Shown in pieces: positions 1 through 7,062 of a DNA stretch of 64,000 nt. A program made the translations under genes and the position numbers. A model generated the notes under the pieces. The model was not told the DNA's origin and ran no database searches. It was given only the letters and a program-made list of their open reading frames with translations. The DNA comes from Chthonobacter rhizosphaerae. GTDB taxonomy: Bacteria > Pseudomonadota > Alphaproteobacteria > Rhizobiales > Pleomorphomonadaceae. The DNA is taken from the NCBI RefSeq assembly GCF_013839525.1, contig NZ_JACDIS010000016.1, positions 16,943 to 80,942 on the forward strand. Reading direction: 5' to 3'. Position 1 is the first letter of the stretch; each line of letters begins with the position of its first letter.

Positions 1-222
1 GTCGAATGCCCGCGCGGGCCGGGCGGCGCCGTCCGGCCTCGGCGCGGCGGCCACGCCGCCCGCCGCCACCTTGCCGGCGCGGCGCCTGGCCGCGATGCGG
101 TTCATCAGGGCGCGCACGTCGCCGGGCTCCACGCCGTCGCTCGCCATCACGAGGCGCACGATCGGCTCGTCCAGGAGGTCGGTGAGGGTCGGCTCGAAGA
201 TGGTGTCGACGGCTCGGTACAT
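1..222 (-). CDS. Conserved hypothetical protein, 3' end cut by window edge
   Basis: Reading the minus strand from the ATG at 222 gives 74 codons without a stop down to base 1, so the gene runs off the window. The start is preceded by AGGAGG about 5 nt upstream, a strong ribosome binding site. The N-terminus (MYRAVDTIFEPTLTDLLD) is acidic and helical; the later part is rich in Ala, Arg and Pro and looks disordered. No signal peptide or membrane segment is seen and I do not recognise the family. It is divergent from the TetR gene at 411, so the two may share a control region. Confidence 0.6.
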   Translation of the reverse strand, partial: MYRAVDTIFEPTLTDLLDEPIVRLVMASDGVEPGDVRALMNRIAARRRAGKVAAGGVAAAPRPDGAARPARAFD

Positions 223-410
223 GGCAGGCCTCCTCGGGGTGCGGGTGTGGCGAATCGGCGGCGCCGCCGCTGCGGACCCCGGCGGCCCGCCGCGCCGCCG
301 ACGGCCGCGAACGATTTCTGTGTCACTCGATATATTAATGCTGTCCGACTTGTGCAGCCCCGTCAAGCCGTTTATTTAATGACCGATACAGAATTAAAGG
401 AACCCGCCCC
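223..410. promoter_or_regulatory. Divergent intergenic region upstream of the TetR gene
   Basis: This 188-bp gap separates the minus-strand hypothetical gene from the TetR gene. Bases 320-400 are clearly AT-rich (GATATATTAAT near 330, TTTATTTAATG near 371) against a GC-rich background, as expected for promoters. TetR regulators commonly repress themselves and a divergent neighbour, so an operator is likely here. I found no clean palindrome that I would call one. Confidence 0.35.
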
Positions 411-1028
411 ATGGCTCCGCGCGGACGGCCCCGCGGCTTCGACCGAGACGACGCCCTCCTGAAGGCGATGGATCTGTTCTGGCGGCACGGCTACGAAGGC
501 GTGTCGATCGCGGATCTCGCCGCCGGCATGGGGATTAACTCCCCCAGCCTCTACGCGGCCTTCGGCTCCAAGGAGACGCTCTTCTTCGAGGCGGTGCAGC
601 GCTTCGGCGAGACCGCCGGCGACCGCATGCTGGCAGCCCTGTCCGACGCGCCCAGCGCCCGCGCCGGCATCGCCGCCATGCTCCGCTCCATGGCCGAGTG
701 CGTCACCACCAGCGGCAAGCCCACCGGCTGCATGATCACCCTGGCGGCCACCAACTGCTCGCCCGCCAACGGGCGCGTGGAGGCCAAGCTCTGCGAAAAC
801 CGCCGCCGCACCGTGGATGCGCTTCGCGTGCGCCTCGTCCGCGCCGTGGAGGAGGGCGAACTCCCCGCCACCACCGACGTGCCGTCCCTCGCCACCTATT
901 TCGCCACGGTCCTCAACGGCCTCTCCCTCCAGGCCCGCGACGGCGCCACCCGCTCCGACCTCATGGCCTCCGTCGACCACGCCATGGCGGCCTTCGACCG
1001 CACCGCCCGCCTCAACGCCCCCGCCTGA
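411..1028 (+). CDS. TetR/AcrR family transcriptional regulator
   Basis: A 205-residue protein of typical TetR length. The N-terminal helix-turn-helix covers roughly residues 14-60 (DDALLKAMDLFWRHGYEGVS, then IADLAAGMGINSPSLYAAFG), followed by SKETLF, the usual junction to helix 4. The C-terminal ligand-binding part resembles the AefR/YxaF-like group, whose ligands are mostly unknown. The start follows AAAGGAA about 8 nt upstream. The nearest divergent target is the hypothetical gene ending at base 222; the next gene, at 1247-1597, runs convergently. The effector cannot be deduced from the sequence. Confidence 0.9.
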   Translation: MAPRGRPRGFDRDDALLKAMDLFWRHGYEGVSIADLAAGMGINSPSLYAAFGSKETLFFEAVQRFGETAGDRMLAALSDAPSARAGIAAMLRSMAECVTTSGKPTGCMITLAATNCSPANGRVEAKLCENRRRTVDALRVRLVRAVEEGELPATTDVPSLATYFATVLNGLSLQARDGATRSDLMASVDHAMAAFDRTARLNAPA

Positions 1029-1108
1029 CGCCCCCGGCATCCCCGACGCCCTGGCCCGAATCTCCTGGCATCCCAAACGCCTCTGGCCCGCATGCCCCTG
1101 AGGCGCCC

Positions 1109-1171
1109 GCGCCGTCATGGCCCGCGCAGTCCGACCATCCCCGACGTTCCGCGCCGTCATGGTCCGCGCAG
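1109..1171. repeat. Two direct repeats, 42-bp period, between TetR gene and secreted protein
   Basis: A 21-bp word beginning GCGCCGTCATGG and ending CCGCGCAG occurs at 1109-1129 and again at 1151-1171 with one mismatch. Similarity continues past each copy (GACCA), so the 42-bp unit as a whole appears duplicated. It lies in the convergent gap between genes ending at 1028 and 1247. It could be a local duplication or a remnant of repetitive coding sequence. Confidence 0.6.
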
Positions 1172-1246
1172 GCTGACCACCTACGCATTCTCCACCGCAC
1201 GGAGCCCCGCCCCCTGGAGCCCCGCGCACGTGCACCTTGCCGCCCG

Positions 1247-1597
1247 TCACTCCACGCGGAGTTCCGTCCCCACCATCCGGCCCACGGGCGTGCGCTCGTC
1301 CCCGGTCACGAACGTGATCTCCGACCCGACCGCGTCCAGGTCGTCCGCGTCCGTCGCCACGCAGGCGATGGTGGTGCCGACCGCCCGCTTCATGTCGGTC
1401 GGCATGACGCGCCATTTGATCGGGTCGAGGGTGATGTTCATGCTCACCGGGCCGGTCTTCTCCGCGTGCAGGATCAGCCCCATGGCGACCATCTTGGCCA
1501 TCTCGCCGCGGCAGTCGCGGGCCTTCGCGGGGTTCGGGGCGGCGGTCGCCGGCAGGGCGGCGGCGATCGCGAGGGCGGCGGCAAGGGCAAGGCGCAT
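1247..1597 (-). CDS. Small secreted protein of unknown function
   Basis: A 116-residue protein. The start is the ATG at 1597, after GGAGGAG; a longer open frame upstream is rejected because the signal peptide starts here. Residues 1-20 (MRLALAAALAIAAALPATAA) form a Sec signal peptide with an AxA-like cleavage site, so the product is periplasmic. The mature part has two Cys (RDCRGE and TIACVATD), possibly a disulphide, and little else to identify it. The gene is convergent with the TetR gene and divergent from cytochrome b561. Function unknown. Confidence 0.7.
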   Translation of the reverse strand: MRLALAAALAIAAALPATAAPNPAKARDCRGEMAKMVAMGLILHAEKTGPVSMNITLDPIKWRVMPTDMKRAVGTTIACVATDADDLDAVGSEITFVTGDERTPVGRMVGTELRVE

Positions 1598-1781
1598 GGG
1601 TCGTCTCCTCCGGAACTGGCCGCTCCTGCGGCGGCGTTGGGCGGATAATTGGGGTCCGTCCGGCCACATGCCAGGGCCTTCTGCCGGATCGGCCCGGAAA
1701 AGGTGACGCAGCCCGCGCTCCCGATAGGCGCTCGGCCGCGGACGGAGTAGATATGGGGGAACCTCAACCGGACGCTCCGCC

Positions 1782-2321
1782 ATGGCCGTTCCCGAACTCC
1801 TCCCCACCGTCGAGCGCTATCACCCTGCGGCGCGCATCCTGCACTGGATGGTGGCGGTCCTCCTGTTCGTGGTCTTCCCGGTCGGCGCGGTCATCAAGTT
1901 CATCAAGGAGGACGTGAAGCTCACCTTCTACGCCATCCACGAGAACCTCGGCTTCCTCATCCTCTGGCTGATGCTCGCCCGGCTCACCGTTCGTCTCCTG
2001 GTGCCGCCGCCCCTGGAGCCGCCCATGCCGAAGATCTTCGTACGGGCCGCCGGCATCACCCACAGGCTCCTCTACGCGGCTCTCATCCTGCAGCCCATCT
2101 TCGGCTTCCTCGCCACCAACGCCTTCGGCTTCCCGCTCAACTGGTTCGGCCTCGGCGTCGTCTGGAGCCCGATCGGCAAGGATCCGGAGCTGGCGCCCAT
2201 CTTGATGAGCGTGCATGTGGCGCTCGGATGGTCCATCCTGGTCCTGTTCGCGCTCCACATCGGCGGCGTCGTCTTCCATCACGTGCTCCGGCGCGACCCG
2301 ACCCTCTACCGAATGCTCTGA
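1782..2321 (+). CDS. Cytochrome b561 family protein
   Basis: A 179-residue membrane protein with four hydrophobic segments, the usual CybB-like length. Conserved His residues appear at RYHPAARILHW, YAIHENLGF, GITHRLLYA and in the last helices (MSVHVALGW, ALHIGGVVFHH). These match the two-heme-b ligand pattern of bacterial cytochrome b561, which moves electrons between quinol and periplasmic acceptors in the inner membrane. The next gene starts on the base after its stop codon, so the two are probably co-transcribed, although no functional link is obvious. Confidence 0.88.
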   Translation: MAVPELLPTVERYHPAARILHWMVAVLLFVVFPVGAVIKFIKEDVKLTFYAIHENLGFLILWLMLARLTVRLLVPPPLEPPMPKIFVRAAGITHRLLYAALILQPIFGFLATNAFGFPLNWFGLGVVWSPIGKDPELAPILMSVHVALGWSILVLFALHIGGVVFHHVLRRDPTLYRML

Positions 2322-3299
2322 ATGGCGCCCGAAGACAGCACCGCCACCGCCCTCTGGATCACCGCTCCGCGCAAGGCCGAACTCCAGGCCGAAACCCTGC
2401 CCGGCCGAGGCCCCGGCACCGTTCTCGTGCGCATGCGCTATTCCGGCGTCAGCCGCGGCACGGAGCGCCTCGTCTTCGAGGGCCGGGTCCCCGTCGGCGA
2501 GCACGAGCGCATGCGCGCGCCCTTCCAGGACGGCGACTTCCGCTTTCCGGTCAAATACGGCTACGCCGCCGTCGCCGAAGTCGAGGAGGGGCCGCCCGAA
2601 TGCCGCGGCCGCACCGTCTTCCTCCTCCATCCGCACCAGACCCGCGCCGTCGTGCCCGAAGAGAGCGTCACCGTCCTGCCGGAGGGCGTGCCGGCCCGCC
2701 GGGCGGTGCTGGCCGCCAACATGGAGACCGCCCTCACCGTGGTCTGGGACGGCCGCGTCGGCCCCGGCGACCGGGTCGCCGTCGTCGGCTGCGGCGTGGT
2801 CGGCCTTCTCGTCGGCCATCTCGCGTCGCGCATTCCCGGCACCGCCGTCACCGTCGTCGACGTCGACCCGGCGAAGGCCGCGCCCGCCGCCGCCCTCGGC
2901 CTCGCCTTCGCGCCGCCGGACGCCGTGCCCACCGGCTGCGACGTGGTCGTCCACGCCAGCGCCACCGGCGACGGCCTCGCCACCGCCATCGCGGCCGCCG
3001 GCTTCGAGGCCACCGTCGTGGAGGCCAGCTGGTATGGCGACGCCGACGTGCCCGCCCGTCTCGGCGGCGCCTTCCACAGCCAGCGCCTCAGGCTCGTCTG
3101 CAGCCAGGTCGGCCACGTGCCGCCGGACCGCCGGGCGCGCTTCTCCGCCGAGCGCCGGCTGATCACCGCCCTCGGCCTCCTCGCCGACGACCGGCTCGAC
3201 GCGCTCATCTCCGGCGAGACCGCCTTTTCCGACGCGCCCGCCGCCTATCCGGGCATCCTCGCGTCCCCGACCACCCTCTGCCACGTGTTCCGCTATTGA
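2322..3299 (+). CDS. Zinc-less medium-chain dehydrogenase (COG1063/BchC-like)
   Basis: A 325-residue MDR-fold oxidoreductase. The GroES-like N-terminal half holds YSGVSRGTERLVFEGRVP, and a Rossmann half starts near residue 150 with VVGCGVVGLLVG (GxGxxG), so NAD(P) binding is likely. The catalytic zinc Cys, normally just before GT[DE], is Ser44, and no four-Cys structural zinc lobe is present. BchC-type enzymes look similar here. The gene begins on the base after the cytochrome b561 stop and precedes a PTPS-like gene, a glycosyltransferase and a methyltransferase on the same strand. The substrate is unknown; a pterin or sugar-linked intermediate is an inference from context. Confidence 0.75.
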   Translation: MAPEDSTATALWITAPRKAELQAETLPGRGPGTVLVRMRYSGVSRGTERLVFEGRVPVGEHERMRAPFQDGDFRFPVKYGYAAVAEVEEGPPECRGRTVFLLHPHQTRAVVPEESVTVLPEGVPARRAVLAANMETALTVVWDGRVGPGDRVAVVGCGVVGLLVGHLASRIPGTAVTVVDVDPAKAAPAAALGLAFAPPDAVPTGCDVVVHASATGDGLATAIAAAGFEATVVEASWYGDADVPARLGGAFHSQRLRLVCSQVGHVPPDRRARFSAERRLITALGLLADDRLDALISGETAFSDAPAAYPGILASPTTLCHVFRY

Positions 3300-3428
3300 G
3301 GCGCCACAGGCGGGGCGATATCCGAAAAGGGTCTGGCGATCAGGTCTGGCCGTCCGCCGCCGCGCGCCTATGTTGACGCTGAAGCCAGCGGTCTCCCCAA
3401 GTGCCTTCCGCATGCAAGACGAGGTTCC

Positions 3429-3827
3429 ATGTTCGCCGTCGAAGTCCGCGACCACATGATGATCGCCCACAGCCTGCCGAGGCCGGTGTTCGGCCCCGCC
3501 CAGGGCCTGCACGGGGCCACCTACGTGGTGGACGCCGCCTTCTTCACCGAGGCGCTCGACGACGACGGCCTCGTGGTGGACATCGGCCTCGCGTCGGAGG
3601 CCCTGAAGGCCATCCTGAAGCCGCTCACCTACCGCAACCTCGACGACGTTCCTGCCTTCGCCGGCAAGGTCACGACCACCGAATTCCTCGCCAAGGCGCT
3701 GTTCGACCAACTCGCCGCCGCCATCCGGGACGGCGCGCTCGGCCCCGGCGGCGCCCGCATCCGCCGCCTCAAGGTCACCCTCCACGAAAGCCACGTGGCG
3801 CGCGCCTGGTACGAGGCGGCGCTCTGA
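3429..3827 (+). CDS. Degenerate 6-pyruvoyl/6-carboxy-tetrahydropterin synthase (PTPS/QueD) homologue
   Basis: A 132-residue single-domain T-fold protein of QueD length. Family landmarks are visible: IAHSL with His14, GLHGATYVV with His28, the strand DIG, NLDDVP, TTTEFLAKALFDQL, and the late Glu in VTLHES that anchors the pterin. Canonical enzymes have Cys-x3-His-Gly-His; here the Cys position is Ala24 and the third zinc His is Ala30, and the LDHxxLN catalytic His is absent. So the standard chemistry is doubtful while pterin binding remains plausible. It sits between the MDR dehydrogenase and a glycosyltransferase. Confidence 0.8.
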   Translation: MFAVEVRDHMMIAHSLPRPVFGPAQGLHGATYVVDAAFFTEALDDDGLVVDIGLASEALKAILKPLTYRNLDDVPAFAGKVTTTEFLAKALFDQLAAAIRDGALGPGGARIRRLKVTLHESHVARAWYEAAL

Positions 3828-3844
3828 CCGGGACGGGACCGATC

Positions 3845-4894
3845 ATGACCAGCGACGGCATCGTGTTCGCGATCCCGGGCGACCTTCATCAGCGCACCGG
3901 CGGCTACGGCTACGACCGCCGGCTGATGGCGGCGCTCGCCGCCGGCGGCCTGCCCGTCCGGCACCTGCGCCTCGCCGTCGGCTTCCCGGCGCCCACCCGG
4001 GTCGATCTCCAGCACGCTGACGCCGCCCTCGCGGACCTTCCCGACGGCGCGACCGTCCTCATCGACGGCCTCGCCTACGCGGCCATGCCGGATGCGATGA
4101 CCCGCCACGCCGGCCGCCTCCGCCTCGTCGGCCTCTGCCACCACCCGCTCGCCCTGGAGACCGGGCTCGACGCCGCCACCGCCGCCGCCTACCGGGCGAG
4201 CGAGGCGGCGGCGCTCAAAGCCTGCCGCGCCGTCGTGGTCACCAGTCCGGCCACCGCCGCCATCCTCGCCGACCTGTTCGCCTATCCGGCCGACCGGATC
4301 GCCGTCGCCGTGCCGGGCACCGACCCGCGCCCGCCCGCGCCCTGCCGGGGCGATCCGCCGGTCCTCCTCACGGTCGCGACCCTCACCCGCCGCAAGGCGC
4401 ACGACGTCCTCGTCCGGGCGCTCGCCGCCATCGCCGATCTGCCCTGGCGGGCCCGCTTCGTCGGCGGCGACGGCTTCGATCCCGCCTGGGCGGCGAGCCT
4501 TCGCGCCCTGGTGGCCGAGCACGGCCTCGGCGACCGCGTCGCCTTCGTGGGTTCGGTGGACGACGCCACCGACGAACTCATGGCCGCCGACGTCTTCGTC
4601 CTCCCGTCCCGCTTCGAGGGCTACGGCATGGCCTTCGCCGAGGCCATGGCTCATGGCCTGCCCGTCGTGGCCGCCCGCGCCGGCGCCGTCCCGGACGTGG
4701 TGCCCGAGGCCGCCGGCGCCCTGGTGCCGCCCGACGACGTCGACGCCCTCGCGGACGCGCTCCGCCGCCTCCTGTCCGACCGCGACCTTTACGAGCGGGC
4801 GCGGGCTGGATCCCGGCGGGCGGGCGAGGCGTTGCCCACATGGACCGACACGGCGGCCATCGTCCGCCGTCTGCTGGAGAGGGTGAGCGGATGA
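3845..4894 (+). CDS. Glycosyltransferase family 4
   Basis: A 349-residue GT-B glycosyltransferase. The chosen ATG at 3845 is followed by MTSDGIVFAIPGDLHQRTGG; a longer upstream frame is rejected because it overlaps the PTPS-like gene. The C-terminal Rossmann domain has the GT4 signature: VATLTRRKAHDVLVRAL, then FVGSVDD, and the nucleotide-sugar EX7E region SRFEGYGMAFAEAMAHGLPVV near residues 257-278. No membrane segment is present. It starts 17 nt after the PTPS-like gene and overlaps the methyltransferase by 4 nt (ATGA), so translation is probably coupled. The acceptor is unknown; a glycosylated pterin is possible by context. Confidence 0.87.
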   Translation: MTSDGIVFAIPGDLHQRTGGYGYDRRLMAALAAGGLPVRHLRLAVGFPAPTRVDLQHADAALADLPDGATVLIDGLAYAAMPDAMTRHAGRLRLVGLCHHPLALETGLDAATAAAYRASEAAALKACRAVVVTSPATAAILADLFAYPADRIAVAVPGTDPRPPAPCRGDPPVLLTVATLTRRKAHDVLVRALAAIADLPWRARFVGGDGFDPAWAASLRALVAEHGLGDRVAFVGSVDDATDELMAADVFVLPSRFEGYGMAFAEAMAHGLPVVAARAGAVPDVVPEAAGALVPPDDVDALADALRRLLSDRDLYERARAGSRRAGEALPTWTDTAAIVRRLLERVSG

Positions 4895-5676
4895 CGGGCT
4901 TTTCGGCGGACTGGCTGGACCTGCGCGAGGCGGCCGACGCCGCCGCCCGCGACCGGCGCCTTCTGGACGACGCCGCCGCCCTGGTGGACGGCAAGCCGGA
5001 CCCGCTGGTCGTCGACCTCGGCGCCGGCACCGGCGCCACGTTCCGGGCCCTCCGGCCGAAGCTGCGCAACCCGGCGTCCTGGCTCCTCGTCGACGCCGAC
5101 CTCGACCTCCTCCAGGAGGCGGAGCGCCGCGCCGACGGCATCCCCCACGTGGAGGTGCTGCGCTTCGATCTCGCCGCTCCTGCGCCGCTGCCGCTCACCG
5201 ACGCGACCCTCGTCACCGCGTCCGCCTTCTTCGACCTTGTGGGCGGCCCCTTCCTGGAGCGGCTGATCGCCACCGCCGCGGCGAACCGCGCCGCCCTCTA
5301 CGCGGCGCTCACCTACGACGGCACCACCAGCTATTCCGTCGCCCACGACCTTGACGCCGCCGTCCTCGCCGCCTTCAACCGGCACCAGCGCGGCGACAAG
5401 GGCTTCGGCCCGGCCCTCGGCCCCACCGCCCCCCAGGCCCTCGCCGAGGCCCTGTCGCGCGCCGGCTACCGGGTCCAGGCGGCCGCCAGTCCGTGGCGTC
5501 TCGGCCCGGACGACGCGGCGCTCGTCCGCCCGCTCCTCACCGGCATGGCCGACGCCGTCCGCCAGACCGGCGACGTGGACGCGGCCGCCCTCGACGACTG
5601 GCTCGCCTTTCGCCTCGACAAGGCCGGCGACAGCCGCATGACCGTCGGCCACGTGGATGTGCTGGCGCGTCTTTGA
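4891..5676 (+). CDS. Class I SAM-dependent methyltransferase
   Basis: A 261-residue protein starting at ATG 4891, overlapping the glycosyltransferase stop by 4 nt. Motif I is VVDLGAGTGATFRAL (residues about 38-52), the acidic ribose-binding motif II is LLVDADLDLL, and a later DLAAP segment fits motif III, so SAM binding is well supported. The acceptor-binding C-terminal half (FNRHQRGDKGFGPALGP) is not one I recognise. By position it is the last tightly linked gene of the MDR-PTPS-GT4-MT set and may methylate the same small molecule. Confidence 0.85.
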   Translation: MTGFSADWLDLREAADAAARDRRLLDDAAALVDGKPDPLVVDLGAGTGATFRALRPKLRNPASWLLVDADLDLLQEAERRADGIPHVEVLRFDLAAPAPLPLTDATLVTASAFFDLVGGPFLERLIATAAANRAALYAALTYDGTTSYSVAHDLDAAVLAAFNRHQRGDKGFGPALGPTAPQALAEALSRAGYRVQAAASPWRLGPDDAALVRPLLTGMADAVRQTGDVDAAALDDWLAFRLDKAGDSRMTVGHVDVLARL

Positions 5677-5742
5677 GCTTTCATCCGCGCCGGGCCCGTC
5701 CGAAACTCCCCCGCCGGTCGTGAGCGATCGAGGGGAGGGGGC

Positions 5743-6975
5743 ATGGCCGTCGATTTCGTGCTGAGGAACGCGCTTGTCGCCGGCCATTCCGGCCCCGTCG
5801 CCATCGCGGTCGCCGCCGGCCGCATCGCCGCCGTCTCGGCCGACCGCGATCCCGGCCCGGACATTCCGTCGGAGGACGCCGGCGGCCGGTTCGTCTGCGC
5901 CGGCCTCGTGGAGACGCACATCCACCTCGACAAGGCCGGCATCATGGGGCGTTGCCGCCTGTGCGCCGGCACCCTCGCCGAGGCCGTCGCCGAGACCGCC
6001 CGCGCCAAGGCCGCCTTCACGGTGGAGGATGTCCACGCCCGCGCCACCGCCGTGGTCGCCAAGGCCGTTCTCGCCGGCACCACGCGCCTCAGGACGTTCG
6101 TGGAGATCGACCCGCGCGCCGGCTTCCGCTCGTTCGAGGCCGTGAAGGCCGTCCGGCGCGACTTCGCCGGCATCCTCGACATCGAGATCTGCGCCTTCGC
6201 CCAGGAGGGCCTCACCCAGGAGCCCGATACCGAGGCCATGCTGGACGCGGCCCTTGAGGACGGCGCCGACCTCGTCGGCGGCTGCCCCTACACCGACCCG
6301 GACCCCGCCGCCCACATCCGCCGCGTCTTCGATCTCGCCGCCCGCCACGGCGTCGCCGTCGACTTCCACCTGGACTTCGACCTCGATCCCGCCGGCCCCA
6401 ACCTCCCCACGGTCATCGCCGAGACCCGCGCCCGCGGCTACGCCGGCCGCGTCTCGGTCGGCCACGTCACCAAGCTTTCCGCCCTGCCGCCGGACGCCTT
6501 CGAGGCCGCCGGCCGTGCCATGGCGGAGGCGGGCGTCGCGGTCACGGTCCTCCCCGCCACCGACCTCTACCTCACCGGCCGGAGCGCCACCCATCTGGTT
6601 CCGCGCGGGGTGACGCCGGCCCACCGGCTCGCGGCCCTCGGCGTCACCGCCACCGTGGCCACCAACAACGTCCTCAACCCGTTCACGCCCTACGGCGACG
6701 CCTCGCTCGTCCGCATGGCGAACCTCTACGCCACCGTCGCCCAGGTCGGCACGGAGGAGGGGCTCGCCGCCGTGTTCGGCATGGTCACCGACGCCGCCGC
6801 CCGCCTCCTCGGCCACCGCGACTACGGCCTCGCCCCCGGCAACCCCGCCGACCTCGTCCTCCTCGACGCCGCGTCCCCGGCGGAAGCCGTCGCCGTCATC
6901 GCCCAGCCGCTCGCCGTGTGGAAGCGCGGCGTCAAGACCGTCGACCGCCCGCCCGCCCGCATCCTCCTCCGCTGA
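5743..6975 (+). CDS. Cytosine-deaminase-like amidohydrolase (COG0402); possible pterin or pyrimidine deaminase
   Basis: A 410-residue amidohydrolase-superfamily protein, the length of CodA. The metal motif ETHIHLDKAG (His59, His61) starts the TIM barrel, followed by VAVDFHLDFDLD and SVGHVTKL, where the third and fourth His ligands lie. The region that carries the catalytic Asp in CodA (HDDV) reads TNNVLNPFTPYGD here. The start has a strong GAGGGGAGGGG ribosome site and lies 66 nt after the methyltransferase. Cytosolic hydrolysis or deamination of a heterocycle is expected. Published pterin deaminases belong to this COG, so the neighbouring PTPS-like gene makes a pterin substrate worth considering. 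Confidence 0.75.
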   Translation: MAVDFVLRNALVAGHSGPVAIAVAAGRIAAVSADRDPGPDIPSEDAGGRFVCAGLVETHIHLDKAGIMGRCRLCAGTLAEAVAETARAKAAFTVEDVHARATAVVAKAVLAGTTRLRTFVEIDPRAGFRSFEAVKAVRRDFAGILDIEICAFAQEGLTQEPDTEAMLDAALEDGADLVGGCPYTDPDPAAHIRRVFDLAARHGVAVDFHLDFDLDPAGPNLPTVIAETRARGYAGRVSVGHVTKLSALPPDAFEAAGRAMAEAGVAVTVLPATDLYLTGRSATHLVPRGVTPAHRLAALGVTATVATNNVLNPFTPYGDASLVRMANLYATVAQVGTEEGLAAVFGMVTDAAARLLGHRDYGLAPGNPADLVLLDAASPAEAVAVIAQPLAVWKRGVKTVDRPPARILLR

Positions 6976-7062
6976 CCGGCGCCCGTTTTGGCCCGCCGGA
7001 CGAGATCGCCCAGTCACATCCCGCTCGCGACCTTCGGACGGGCCGACCGTCCTGACCCCGCG

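Noticed and set aside
372..1667. 431-codon minus-strand open frame across the TetR gene
   Set aside because: It has low-complexity Arg/Gly composition, no ribosome site and overlaps a clear TetR gene. It is a by-product of high GC content.
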